This document shows positions 1 to 8,382 of a DNA stretch of 64,000 nt, piece by piece (position 1 is the stretch's first letter; the number at the start of each line of letters is the position of its first letter). This DNA comes from Pseudomonas subflava (GTDB lineage: Bacteria > Pseudomonadota > Gammaproteobacteria > Pseudomonadales > Pseudomonadaceae), in the NCBI RefSeq assembly GCF_023823685.1, contig NZ_JAMXBF010000006.1, positions 248,001-312,000 on the forward strand, in the 5' to 3' direction. The notes beneath the pieces were generated by a model. It saw only the letters and a list, made by a program, of their open reading frames with translations. It was not told where the DNA came from and did no database searches. The position numbers were made by a program, and so were the translations under genes.

Positions 1-714
1 GTGCGCGATGGCGACTTCTATCGCGTCACCGGCAGCAAGACCTTCATCACCAGCGGCGTGCGCGCCGACTACTACACCGTGGCCGTGCGCACCGGCGGCG
101 AGGGTTTCGGCGGTGTCAGCCTGCTGTTGATCGAGAAGGGCACGCCCGGTTTCAGCGTCGGCCGCTCGCTGAAGAAGATGGGCTGGCGCGCCTCGGACAC
201 CGCCGAGCTGTTCTTCGACGACTGCAAGGTGCCGGTGGAGAACCTGGTCGGTGCCGAGAACATGGGCTTCGCCTGCATCATGGCCAACTTCCAGAGCGAA
301 CGCCTGAGCCTGGCACTGATGGCCAACATGACCTCGCAGATGGCATTGGAGGAAGCCCTGGCCTGGGCCCGCGAGCGCGAGGCCTTCGGCAAGCCTGTCG
401 GCAAGTTCCAGGTGCTCAAGCATCGCCTGGCCGAGATGGCCACCCAACTGGAAGTCTCCCGCGAGTTCACTTATCGCCAGGCCGCCAAGATGGCCGCCGG
501 CAAGAGCGTGATCAAGGAAATCTCCATGGCCAAGAACTTCGCCACTGACGTGGCCGACCGCATCACCTACGACGCCGTGCAGATCCTCGGTGGCATGGGC
601 TACATGCGTGAATCGCTGGTGGAGCGCCTGTACCGCGACAACCGTATCCTCTCCATCGGCGGCGGCTCGCGGGAGATCATGAACGAGATCATCAGCAAGC
701 AGATGGGGCTCTAG
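1..714 (+). CDS. acyl-CoA dehydrogenase, C-terminal part
   Basis: This is the 3' part of an acyl-CoA dehydrogenase gene; the open frame runs off the left edge, so the N-terminal domain is missing. The visible 237 residues cover the middle beta domain (GSKTFITSG near residue 11) and the C-terminal helical domain. The enzyme oxidises an acyl-CoA to the enoyl-CoA with FAD and passes electrons to ETF. The usual EGTSEI glutamate site reads GGGSREI. Instead Glu100 in QSERLSLAL lies where isovaleryl- and long-chain acyl-CoA dehydrogenases keep their catalytic base. That points to the branched or long-chain type, but the substrate cannot be set from this fragment. Confidence 0.9.
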   Translation: MRDGDFYRVTGSKTFITSGVRADYYTVAVRTGGEGFGGVSLLLIEKGTPGFSVGRSLKKMGWRASDTAELFFDDCKVPVENLVGAENMGFACIMANFQSERLSLALMANMTSQMALEEALAWAREREAFGKPVGKFQVLKHRLAEMATQLEVSREFTYRQAAKMAAGKSVIKEISMAKNFATDVADRITYDAVQILGGMGYMRESLVERLYRDNRILSIGGGSREIMNEIISKQMGL

Positions 715-822
715 CACGAGCCTTCTGGACAGCACAGGGGCAAATGGGTAGCTTCGCATGCCGCCCAGACAGCGCCTTCGCTGACGCTGCAGGCGATCAT
801 CCAAAAACATCAAGGAAGAAAA

Positions 823-1272
823 ATGAACACGTTCAAATCCGTGCTGGCCGGCTGCTTTATTGCTGCAGCAACGCTTTCCGCTCCGGTGTTAGCCGGTGAC
901 ACGGCTGCTGCGTTGGGCAGTTGTCTGGGTGACCACACGACAGGCAAGGACCGCAAAGACCTGGCTCAGTGGGTATTTGCCGCGATGGCAGCTCACCCGG
1001 AAATCAAGCCTCTCTCCAATGTGACCGAGGCCAATCGCGAAGAGATGGACAGAAGCATGGCCGCTCTGGCTACCAGGCTGTTGACTGAGAACTGCAGGAC
1101 CGAGGCTAAAGCGGCCATTTCCACCGGAGGCAGCGCAGCAATCGAGGCGGCCTTCGAGGTGCTCGGCCAACTGGCCATGCAGGAAATCATGTCGGATGCG
1201 TCAGTGAATGCATCGATTACCCGATATGGAAAGTACCTGGACAATGCGAAGTTCGAAGCCGCGTTTAAATAA
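823..1272 (+). CDS. small secreted protein of unknown function
   Basis: A 149-residue protein starts at an ATG behind an AAGGAAGAAAA ribosome site. It begins with a clear Sec signal peptide, hydrophobic to about residue 24 with a likely cut at VLAG. The mature part is helical and charged, with two cysteines (near residues 34 and 91) that could form a disulfide in the periplasm. I do not recognise a family. It stands alone on the plus strand between the dehydrogenase and a small membrane protein. Confidence 0.7.
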   Translation: MNTFKSVLAGCFIAAATLSAPVLAGDTAAALGSCLGDHTTGKDRKDLAQWVFAAMAAHPEIKPLSNVTEANREEMDRSMAALATRLLTENCRTEAKAAISTGGSAAIEAAFEVLGQLAMQEIMSDASVNASITRYGKYLDNAKFEAAFK

Positions 1273-1305
1273 TGGCCCCAAACCTCTCTTGTTCGCCATC
1301 GGGCC

Positions 1306-1644
1306 TTGATCGCGCAGGTAGCGCTGACCGTGTGCGCTGTGGTCCTGCTGTTCGCCGGGTATACGCACCTGACGAATCCCGAGGGAATACTGCTCTACAC
1401 GCCGCCCGCCGATGGGGCTCGCCCTAGAGGCACGCCAGCGTTTGCGCTTGGGCTGGTGATCGGTTTCGGCCTGTCGGCGTTGGTTTCCCTGGCGCTGCTG
1501 TTGCCCGGGGTGCTCGGAGGCTATCTGGCTCACCGAATCGGCGCTGCAATGGTGGTCGATGCCATGAACCGTTATTGCCTGGCCGCTTTCGCCGCGGCTG
1601 CGGCGTCGCTCCTCGGCTGTCTCTGCGCCTTGGCGTTTCTCTGA
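1306..1644 (+). CDS. small membrane protein of unknown function
   Basis: A 112-residue frame starts at TTG, 33 bases after the preceding stop. It has three hydrophobic stretches (about residues 4-20, 46-75 and 92-111), so it looks like an inner-membrane protein. The frame stays open upstream of the TTG without an ATG or GTG, so the start is uncertain and the gene could be degraded. Codon use is GC-rich at third positions as in its neighbours, which supports coding. No family is recognised. Confidence 0.5.
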   Translation: MIAQVALTVCAVVLLFAGYTHLTNPEGILLYTPPADGARPRGTPAFALGLVIGFGLSALVSLALLLPGVLGGYLAHRIGAAMVVDAMNRYCLAAFAAAAASLLGCLCALAFL

Positions 1645-1964
1645 TTCCTCGCGGGAACTATCGTCGCTGAACAACGCGAGAGAGCCGGTCTGCATCCTTT
1701 GATTCAGGCATTGGCGGCATCGCCTGCTGACCTGAGACAGGGCGATCCGTAAATCCTACCCGTCCGCTGACATCCCGCACCCTTGTAAGCCAAAAGCTAT
1801 CTCTTTCGTCGGAAAAAGGGTGATTCCACATTGATATCACCGTTTTGCCCGCTTACCCTGTGCCCACTATCGCTTCAGCTGTCGGCCCGTGAGGCCCGCC
1901 AGTCCAGTTCTACGGATGGACTATTCAGTAACCAATAGGCCGCAGTTACCGTAGAGCAGTCGGT
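1645..1964. other. 320-base gap without a clear gene
   Basis: No convincing gene lies here; a 60-codon minus-strand frame lacks a ribosome site and any recognisable sequence. One hairpin, AGTCCA (1901-1906) pairing with TGGACT (1917-1922), lies about 40 bases upstream of the next gene. No run of T follows it, so it is not an obvious terminator. Confidence 0.4.
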
Positions 1965-2273
1965 ATGTACCTCCAGCGAACTCTCCTCCCCATCGTGGCG
2001 TTTGCCGTTCTCATCATCCCTGCTGTCCAGGCCCAGGCGGGGCAGGTGGGCGGGCAGATCGGAATCAGCCTGACCATCGTCAAGAGCTGCCAGGTGGCGA
2101 GCGAAACCTCCCTCGATACATACCGGGTCAGCAGCCAGGGCTGCGAAGCCTCGGCGTTCCAGCTGCAGGACGAACGCGGCCGGCCCATGGCGGCGCAGCC
2201 ATCCGGGCAGGACGCCGTCACCCGCGTGGAAAGCGCCGACGGCGCTGGCTCGCGCGTGGTCGTGTATTGGTAG
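1965..2273 (+). CDS. short secreted protein resembling the N-terminus of an SCPU pilin
   Basis: A 102-residue protein has a signal peptide of about 26 residues. The next segment, GGQIGISLTIVKSCQV, resembles the first strand and first conserved cysteine of the spore-coat-U (SCPU) pilins encoded just downstream on the other strand. It is too short for a full SCPU domain, and its VVYW end differs from the usual VTISW end. It is convergent with the tip adhesin gene, with a 7-base gap. It could be an accessory part of the pilus, a decayed pilin, or unrelated; this is inference from one motif and location. No good ribosome site is seen. Confidence 0.55.
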   Translation: MYLQRTLLPIVAFAVLIIPAVQAQAGQVGGQIGISLTIVKSCQVASETSLDTYRVSSQGCEASAFQLQDERGRPMAAQPSGQDAVTRVESADGAGSRVVVYW

Positions 2274-2280
2274 GCCCGCT

Positions 2281-3255
2281 TCAGTAGCTGATGATTAGCA
2301 GCACGTTGTCGATGTAGGTGCCCGCCGGCACGTTGGGCTGGCCGGGGTCGATGACCGCCCGGTAGGGGAAAATCTGCGCAGTGCCGGTGCCGGTGGCGCT
2401 CAGGGGCGTCGCGTTGTCCCAGATGACGTTGCTGTTGGGGCGGTACAGGTGATAGCGCAGGTACCGGCCGCTGCCCGCCGCCAGTCGTCTCCAGGTCGAT
2501 TGGAAATTCTCACCATTGTCGAAGCCCAGGGTGTAGCCCTCGGTGTTGGTGCAGGTCACCGTGACCGATTGCACCTGCGGGCTGAACTGGCTGACCAGTG
2601 CCTGGCTGCCGAAATTTACCGGTGGAACGTTGTTGATCTGACAGGCCTTGGTGACCACCAGCGTGATATTGATCGTGACCGGCGAGCCTGTGCCCCAGTT
2701 GGTCGGTACGCCGCAGATGCCGAGCGGGCAGTTCTGGGTCAGCCCAGGGCTGCGCTCCCAGGCGCAGATGTTGATCAGGCCGAGTGTGCAGATCGCCCAT
2801 TGCCAGCGCAGGTTGACAGTTGCCGTATAGGTGCCGGCCGGCACATTGGGTCCGCTGTCGGTGCGGAAATACAGGGCGATCGCCGTCGCGCTGGCGCCCA
2901 GGGTCAGCAGGTTGACGCTGTCCAGCTGACGCGGCGTCCCCGGGGGCAGCGGCTGGGTGTAGCCGATGTCCTGATAGATCTGGAAAGGGATCTGGTTGCC
3001 ATTGCCGTCGCGCAGCAGCAGCGGTGCCGGGGTGTTTACCGTGACCCGCACATAGGCGGCGGTGAGCAGCGTCAGCACGCCCTCGCAGCCCAGGCCGGCA
3101 CCAGCGGCGGCCTGCTGGGGTTGAGCGCGCAGGCTCAACGAGTTGGTGCTGCCCAGATTGACCGCCGTGGTGGCGGTGATGCAAACCGCCCGTGCCGGCG
3201 AGGCCGCCAGCAGGCCGAGCAGCATCAGCAGAGCGAGCAGGCCGCGGCGGCTCAT
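2281..3255 (-). CDS. csuE: two-domain SCPU tip adhesin of an archaic chaperone-usher pilus (CsuE-like)
   Basis: A 324-residue protein has a signal peptide cut near ARAVC and then two SCPU domains. The first covers roughly residues 24-175 and the second roughly 195-324, ending in an IISY strand as pilins do. The two-domain form is that of CsuE, the tip adhesin of Csu pili, which binds surfaces through hydrophobic loops. The ATG overlaps the usher stop as ATGA (3252-3255), so translation is probably coupled. The frame stays open far upstream, but that part lies inside the usher gene and is not coding. Confidence 0.85.
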   Translation of the reverse strand: MSRRGLLALLMLLGLLAASPARAVCITATTAVNLGSTNSLSLRAQPQQAAAGAGLGCEGVLTLLTAAYVRVTVNTPAPLLLRDGNGNQIPFQIYQDIGYTQPLPPGTPRQLDSVNLLTLGASATAIALYFRTDSGPNVPAGTYTATVNLRWQWAICTLGLINICAWERSPGLTQNCPLGICGVPTNWGTGSPVTINITLVVTKACQINNVPPVNFGSQALVSQFSPQVQSVTVTCTNTEGYTLGFDNGENFQSTWRRLAAGSGRYLRYHLYRPNSNVIWDNATPLSATGTGTAQIFPYRAVIDPGQPNVPAGTYIDNVLLIISY

Positions 3256-5570
3256 GGCGCGACTGCCGAACGCTGACAGGGCAGCGGGCCGATCAGGGCG
3301 ATTTCCTGCGCCTGCGGCTCCAGCGTGAACCGGCTGCTGCAAACCGCACCGCTCGGCAGCCTCACGTCCAGGCGGTTGTCCTGCTCCAGCCCCTCCAGAT
3401 ACACCTGGCCGTCCCAGCCGACATAGGTCTGCTGCCCCGAGGGTAGGTGGGTGACGCGCGAACCCCTCGGCAGCGCTGTGCCACCGGCGTCGGTCAGGGT
3501 GATGCTGGCGGACAGGCGATTCTCCAGGGCGAATTCCAGCAGCGCGCCGCTGCCCTCGTGCACGGCGATCTGCCGCTGGGTGTCGCCGCTCTGCACGTTG
3601 CTCGGCAGCTGCAGCAGGTCGACCTCGTACTGGCCCGCATAATAGGACGGTACCCAGGGCACCAGCAGGTAGCCGGCTTCGTCGGTGCTGCCGAGCAGCT
3701 GGTGCTCGAAGCGCACCGGCACATCGGCATAGCCGCGGGTGCTGACCACGACGAAGGCATCGTCGATGCGGTTGGCGGCGAACATCTGCCCCTGCATGGC
3801 GACCAGCGAGCCGCTCGCGCCGCCCCAGTGGGTGGTGACTTCGCCGTCTTCGTAGATGCCCGCCTGCAGCTGGGCCTTGCTGGTGCGCCAGGTAAGGTCT
3901 GCCTGGCGGTATTCGCTCTCGCCGCCGGCATAGCCCAGATTCCAGCCCAGGCCGCCGTCGCTGGGCGGGGTGCGGCTGTAGTTGACCCGCGTGCGCTGGT
4001 CGCCCTCGCTGTTGCGCTCGAGGCCGGCGGAGACTGTGGACAGCAGGTCGAAGGGGATCACGACCTGCGCCTGGGCGGAATAGCCCGACTCGCCGATTTC
4101 CCGGTTTACCGAGAGGTAGACGCTGCTGTTGCTCCACAGGCTCTTCGACCAGGAGAGGTTCAATAGCCGGGTACGCGTGCCGTCCTGCTCTTCATTGGCG
4201 AAGTAGCCGACGCCGAACGAGCCGAGGCGCTCGGGACTGAAGGTGAAGGTCAACTGATCGCTGAGTTTGCTCAGCCGGCCGCCACTGGTGCCGTCCTCGA
4301 GGGCGACGACGCGGCTGAGATCGGCATAGTCCGAAGTGCGCTGGATACGCTGGGCGGTGATACCGAAGCGCCGCGCGTAATAGCTGTAGCCCAGGCTGTA
4401 CTGCTGGCCATTGCCCAGGCCCTGGCTCTGGCTGAGCGAGGCGGTGAGGGTACCGAACAGGCCGACACCCCAGGTGCCGCCGACCCCGCCCAGGCGCAGG
4501 TCGTCGCCGAGCTCCGCGTGACCCTCGAGGGTGAAACTGTCGCTGATGCCATAGCGCAGAGTGCCGCTGCTGGCGAAGCTGCCGTAGGAGAAGTTATCCA
4601 CGCCATAGTCGCGGCGCAGCTTGCCGGCGGAAAGCGAATAGTCGAACAGCCCCTTCTTGAGCAGCGTGTCGGTGACGTAGAACGGTACGGCGGTGCTCAC
4701 CTGGCGACCGAGGGCGTCGGTGGTGACCAGGGTCGCGGTGCCGGCGCCGCTGATGTAGGGCACGGTGTTGAGGGTGAAGGGCCCGGGGCGCAGGTTTTCG
4801 CTGCTGACCCGCGAGTTGTCGATGAACAGATCGAGGGTGCTGGGCACCGCGGCGTCGCCCTCGAAGCGCGGCAGCGGGTAGGTGATCAGGTCCGGACGCA
4901 AGGAGAAGTTGCGGGCGATCTGCAGGCCGCCCAGGCGTACGGCGCTGTTCCAGGTCAGCGCGTCGGTGATCAGGTCGCCGCCGCCGAAGCTCATCAGGTC
5001 GTCCTGGCGGTTGAAGCGCCAGGTGGTGTCGTAGCGGATGTAGCCGTCCTGGTAGCTCGGCCCGCTGAAGCTGTGGCGGTACACGCCGGTGTTGGACACC
5101 ACGCCGAAGCCGTCGAACACGCGCTGTTCCAGCCAGGTGTTGGCGAAGTGCACGCCGCTGTCACTGTCGCTGTAGTAGAGGTCGTAGTTGAACAGCATGC
5201 CGAAGGAGCTCTGCGCCGGCAGCGGCTCGGTGAGGCGGGTGGTGTCGAAGCTCTGTTCCGGCAGCCATTCGCTGGGCAGGGTGAGCAGCAGGCGCTGGCT
5301 GTCCTGCTGATACTCGCTGCCGAGGTCGGCGATGCCGTCCAGCGCCACCCAGGGTTCGCCCGTGGACTCGACCCGCACGCCGGCGGCGATCAGCTCGCCG
5401 CGCTCGACGAAGAGACGCCCCTGGCTCTCGCGCACTTCCACCACCTTGCCGCTCGGCATCGCGTTCACCAGCAGCTCCAGGTACAGCAGTTGGGCGTCTG
5501 CCAGTTGCTCAGACGTCTCGGCCAGCGCCGGTGGACAGAGCAGCAGCGCCAGCAGGCAGAGGCGGCGCAG
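3252..5570 (-). CDS. csuD: outer-membrane usher of a Csu-type pilus
   Basis: This is a usher of about 772 residues that forms the outer-membrane pore and platform for pilus assembly. Family features seen are the N-terminal strand region (QLLYLELLVN), the large barrel with many aromatic strand ends (FNYDLYYSDSDSG), and plug or C-terminal domains ending CQRSAVAP. The signal peptide (LCLLALLLCPPALAE) has no ATG, GTG or TTG before it in frame. The best placed start is a CTG at 5570-5568, four bases after the chaperone stop, implying coupled translation. The next in-frame ATG lies far inside the chaperone gene. The start is therefore an inference, while the gene identity is solid. Confidence 0.8.
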   Translation of the reverse strand: MRRLCLLALLLCPPALAETSEQLADAQLLYLELLVNAMPSGKVVEVRESQGRLFVERGELIAAGVRVESTGEPWVALDGIADLGSEYQQDSQRLLLTLPSEWLPEQSFDTTRLTEPLPAQSSFGMLFNYDLYYSDSDSGVHFANTWLEQRVFDGFGVVSNTGVYRHSFSGPSYQDGYIRYDTTWRFNRQDDLMSFGGGDLITDALTWNSAVRLGGLQIARNFSLRPDLITYPLPRFEGDAAVPSTLDLFIDNSRVSSENLRPGPFTLNTVPYISGAGTATLVTTDALGRQVSTAVPFYVTDTLLKKGLFDYSLSAGKLRRDYGVDNFSYGSFASSGTLRYGISDSFTLEGHAELGDDLRLGGVGGTWGVGLFGTLTASLSQSQGLGNGQQYSLGYSYYARRFGITAQRIQRTSDYADLSRVVALEDGTSGGRLSKLSDQLTFTFSPERLGSFGVGYFANEEQDGTRTRLLNLSWSKSLWSNSSVYLSVNREIGESGYSAQAQVVIPFDLLSTVSAGLERNSEGDQRTRVNYSRTPPSDGGLGWNLGYAGGESEYRQADLTWRTSKAQLQAGIYEDGEVTTHWGGASGSLVAMQGQMFAANRIDDAFVVVSTRGYADVPVRFEHQLLGSTDEAGYLLVPWVPSYYAGQYEVDLLQLPSNVQSGDTQRQIAVHEGSGALLEFALENRLSASITLTDAGGTALPRGSRVTHLPSGQQTYVGWDGQVYLEGLEQDNRLDVRLPSGAVCSSRFTLEPQAQEIALIGPLPCQRSAVAP

Positions 5571-5574
5571 CCGG

Positions 5575-6324
5575 TCAGTAAGACTGGATGGCGTGGGACT
5601 CTTTCCATTCGTTGATCCGGGCGTGCAGCGGTCCTTTGGCGGGGGCGGCGGCGGGCAATGGCCAGCGCATTTCGGCGCCCGGCAGCACATAGCCGAGCAG
5701 GCCCTTGGCCAGGGTGAAGCGGCCGAGTTCGACCTGCGAGAGCCGGGCGTGAGCAGGGCCGCGGTTGCGCACGTAGAGGAAGCGCTGGCCGCCGCTGTCG
5801 GCGATGCGGTAGTGCAGCTCGGGAGCGAGGGCCTGGCCGCGGCGCGGCGCGTCACTGGCGCCGTCATCCAGATACGCTCCCGTGCCCGTGACGATCAGCG
5901 GTACCGAATAGCGCATCTGGAACTGCACGCCGAGCTCGGGCGGCCGCTCGTTGGGCGGCAGCACTTCGTCCACCAGCACCCGATAGGTCTGCAGGGTACC
6001 CGCCGCAGGCGTCTGCAGCCTGACCAGACGGACCAGCTGGCGTTTGCCCGGCTGCAACGTGGCCATGGGCGGGCTGCCGACCACCGCCTTCTGCGGGACG
6101 AGCTGGTCCTCGAAGCCCGATTGCTGCCAGGCCAGCACGCGAATCTGCAGGTCGACCGGAGCCTGGCCGCGGTTCTCCAGCCAGAGCGCGGCGGCTTTGT
6201 GCTCGGCGTCGATCAGCGGATTGATCGGCCAGATCAGGATGGAACTGGCGGCCTGACTGGCCGGCGTGGCGAGCAGCCAGAGGGCCAGCAGCCAGAGCGA
6301 GAGGAGAGGGCGAGAACTTGCCAT
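5575..6324 (-). CDS. csuC: periplasmic pilus chaperone (CsuC-like)
   Basis: A 249-residue protein with a signal peptide (about residues 1-25) and a PapD-type fold. The first strand, ILIWPINPLID, fits the family's subunit-capping start, and the hydrophobic strand YRVLVDEV is typical of the edge that donates a strand to pilins. It should hold SCPU pilins in the periplasm and pass them to the usher. It starts 6 bases after the preceding pilin stop. Its TGA lies four bases before the proposed CTG start of the usher. Length is normal for the family. Confidence 0.9.
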   Translation of the reverse strand: MASSRPLLSLWLLALWLLATPASQAASSILIWPINPLIDAEHKAAALWLENRGQAPVDLQIRVLAWQQSGFEDQLVPQKAVVGSPPMATLQPGKRQLVRLVRLQTPAAGTLQTYRVLVDEVLPPNERPPELGVQFQMRYSVPLIVTGTGAYLDDGASDAPRRGQALAPELHYRIADSGGQRFLYVRNRGPAHARLSQVELGRFTLAKGLLGYVLPGAEMRWPLPAAAPAKGPLHARINEWKESHAIQSY

Positions 6325-6330
6325 GATCGT

Positions 6331-6888
6331 TCAATAGCTCAGAGTCACTGTGACGGTGTCGGTGTACACGCCGGCCGACGGCATGGGGCTGACGCTGAAC
6401 AGCCGCGCGTATACCGGGTAGGTCAGGCTGTTGCCGCTGGCCGGGAAGGTGGTGCTGATGCTGGCGCCGCCGTTGCTGCCATTGCCCCAGACGACGCTGT
6501 AGCCCGCGTCCTGGTACAGCTGGTAGCGCAGTCGTTCGCTGTCCTTGGCCATGAAGCGCCCGCTGCCGACGCTGCTGGCGTGGTTGCCGGCATTCAGCGC
6601 CAGGGTGAAGTTGGTGCCGGGCGAGCATTGCACGACGATCGAGCCGCTGCCCGGCGTGCTGACCACGTCCAGGTTGCTGTTCAGCGTGCTGATCTGGCCG
6701 AAGGAGATGCTGCCGAAGGTGGTCACGTCGCTGCTGCCGGCACCCAGCAGGCAGCCGGGCACTACTTGGGCGCGCAGCTCGAAACTCTGGCTCACGACCT
6801 GATCGTTGACCCCGGTGTCGGCCAGCGCCGGTGGGCACAGGGGCAGGCAGATCAGGGCAGACCAGGCGCGGCGTGGCGAGCACGACAT
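6331..6888 (-). CDS. csuB: SCPU-domain minor pilin (CsuB-like)
   Basis: A 185-residue SCPU-domain protein. It has a signal peptide ending near ALAD and the two conserved cysteines of the family (about 46 and 88), which should form the pilin disulfide. It ends in the amphipathic strand TVTVTLSY. The chosen ATG (6888-6886) overlaps the previous gene's stop as TGATG; the longer upstream frame is antisense to nothing useful and lies inside that gene. The third place in the operon matches CsuB, an adaptor or minor subunit. Confidence 0.8.
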   Translation of the reverse strand: MSCSPRRAWSALICLPLCPPALADTGVNDQVVSQSFELRAQVVPGCLLGAGSSDVTTFGSISFGQISTLNSNLDVVSTPGSGSIVVQCSPGTNFTLALNAGNHASSVGSGRFMAKDSERLRYQLYQDAGYSVVWGNGSNGGASISTTFPASGNSLTYPVYARLFSVSPMPSAGVYTDTVTVTLSY

Positions 6889-7400
6889 CACCAGCTCACC
6901 GTGACGGTTAGGGTGTCGCCGTAGTTGCCTACCTGCGACACCGCTTGCGCCGGCACCCGGCCGTATACCGGCAGCCACTGGTCCTGGCCGGTGCCCACGC
7001 CGGTGACCCCGGTGCTGTCGTCCCAGACCGTGGTGTAATCCGCGGCGGTGTAAAGGTTGTAGGCCACCTCGGCGGTGCTGGGGCCGATCATCCGACGGTC
7101 ACCGACCGAGCCATTCTGACCGCCGTTGATCAGCACCCGGTACGGCACGTTCTGCTGGCAGTTGACGCGCAGCGCGCCGGCGTTGGGCTGGCCGGCCACG
7201 CTGATGGTGTTGTCGAGGGCGAAGTGGGTGCCGAAGTCGAGGACGCCGAAATCGACACTGCCGCCACCGGCGCTGCCCGCCTGGCAGGCCGGCAACACCT
7301 CGACTCTCAGGCCGATGCTGGCGGTCTTGTCGACTGCCTGCGCCGGCAGCGGGGCGAGCAGAAGCGATGCCGTGAAGCAGGGATAGAACGAGCGGCGCAT
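6888..7400 (-). CDS. csuA: SCPU-domain minor pilin (CsuA-like)
   Basis: A 170-residue SCPU-domain protein with a signal peptide cut near AQAVD. Cysteines are near 39 and 81, and the C-terminal strand is TLTVTVSW. Second place in the operon matches CsuA of Acinetobacter, a minor subunit below the tip. It lies 43 bases after the major pilin and its stop overlaps the next start. The assignment within the pilin set rests on gene order rather than on sequence detail. Confidence 0.8.
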   Translation of the reverse strand: MRRSFYPCFTASLLLAPLPAQAVDKTASIGLRVEVLPACQAGSAGGGSVDFGVLDFGTHFALDNTISVAGQPNAGALRVNCQQNVPYRVLINGGQNGSVGDRRMIGPSTAEVAYNLYTAADYTTVWDDSTGVTGVGTGQDQWLPVYGRVPAQAVSQVGNYGDTLTVTVSW

Positions 7401-7443
7401 GGTTCTTCTTTGAGCTGCGGGTCCTAGGGAAAGCTGCGCTGGC

Positions 7444-7977
7444 TTACCAGCTGATGGTGACCTGGACGGTATCCAGATAGGTGCCGGGGCTCGGCGTGGT
7501 TTGTGGCGGGACGCGGCCGTAGACGATTACTTCCTCGCTGGTACCGGTGCCGGTGCCGGCCAGCACGGTGCCGCCGGCACCGCCGTCGCCCCAGGGCACG
7601 GCGCGGGCGCTGTCCTGGTACAGGTCGTACTCGATGAATTCGCCGCCGCTCTGCATGCGGCGCTGGCCGCCGGCGGAATTGGCGCCGTTGTCGATGGCGA
7701 TGGTGTAGTTGGTGCCGAGGCTGCACTGCACGCCGAAAGAGCTGCCGCCGCCGCTGCCCAGCGAGCGGCCGTCGATGATGTTGTCCAGGCCGGTGTAATC
7801 ACCGAAGGCCAGAGTGCCGAAGGTGTTGGTCCCGCCGGTTTGCCCGCCGTTGGTGATGGTGCAGCCGGAGCCGACGGTGAGTTGCACGTTGAGCTGCCCC
7901 TGCAGCTCCCCCGCGGCCCAGGCCGAAGCGCTGAAGAGACCCAGGAGTGTTGCCGAGGCTTTTGCGAAATTGTTCAT
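7444..7977 (-). CDS. csuA/B: SCPU-domain major pilin (CsuA/B-like)
   Basis: A 177-residue pilin with a signal peptide cut near AWAAG. Cysteines at 39 and 85 fit the SCPU disulfide, and the protein ends VQVTISW. The N-terminal strand GELQGQLNVQLTV would be the donor strand that completes the neighbouring subunit in the fibre. First place in the operon, behind the promoter at 8019-8047, matches the major rod subunit CsuA/B. An AGGAAGGA ribosome site lies eight bases upstream of the ATG. Confidence 0.85.
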   Translation of the reverse strand: MNNFAKASATLLGLFSASAWAAGELQGQLNVQLTVGSGCTITNGGQTGGTNTFGTLAFGDYTGLDNIIDGRSLGSGGGSSFGVQCSLGTNYTIAIDNGANSAGGQRRMQSGGEFIEYDLYQDSARAVPWGDGGAGGTVLAGTGTGTSEEVIVYGRVPPQTTPSPGTYLDTVQVTISW

Positions 7978-8018
7978 GGCCTAATCCTTCCTGCAGGCGA
8001 AGTGCTCCCCTGATTGGG

Positions 8019-8047
8019 ACCATAGTTCAGCGATCCGGGCCTCTCAA
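8019..8047 (-). promoter_or_regulatory. sigma-70-like promoter of the pilus operon
   Basis: On the minus strand TTGAGA (8047-8042) and TATGGT (8024-8019) are 17 bases apart, a five-of-six and a four-of-six match to the sigma-70 boxes. Transcription would start near 8012, about 35 bases before the ATG of the first pilin gene. This is read from sequence only. Confidence 0.5.
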
Positions 8048-8249
8048 ATTCCGGGTACTGCCTGATCTCCCGTTCCGCTTGCACTGCAGTTTTGAGCTAA
8101 CTAACTGATCAAAAATGACTTTCTGCAGTCTTGTAGGCCGTTACGCACATCAGTCTATGGCAAATGGATTACAGGCCATTTCGCGCATGGATTACTCGAA
8201 ACTCGGGCTGGATTCTGACTTTTCGATCAGGTCGTTGGCGCTGGAGCCT

Positions 8250-8271
8250 GCTCCTCCATGGGCGGAGGAGC
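8250..8271. repeat. 8-bp perfect hairpin, GCTCCTCC/GGAGGAGC
   Basis: Two perfect 8-base arms flank a 6-base loop. No T run follows on either strand, so it is not a classical terminator. Similar GGAG-rich hairpins lie at 9034-9055 and 17278-17301, which suggests small REP-like elements or RNA ends in this part of the chromosome. Confidence 0.5.
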
Positions 8272-8382
8272 GAAGTCGCTGTTCGCGTCGCGTAAGACAG
8301 GGAGACGATGGCCCGGAGCCAGCTTTCGGGCGCCCGACAGGCCGGTATGGTCGCAGGCGCCGACGGCCCGGGCGGGCCGAAC

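Larger units (their letters stand above)
7978..8382. other. 405-base intergenic region carrying the pilus promoter
   Basis: This region separates the pilus operon from apt. It contains the promoter at 8019-8047 and a hairpin at 8250-8271. Between 8090 and 8230 it is less GC-rich than its surroundings, with no convincing coding frame. The AT-rich stretch could hold regulator sites for the pilus, but no known consensus is visible. Confidence 0.5.

Noticed and set aside
3256..4137. An N-terminal extension of the tip adhesin frame
   Set aside because: The extra 294 codons lie inside the usher gene in another frame and have a low-complexity look; a signal peptide starts at 3255.
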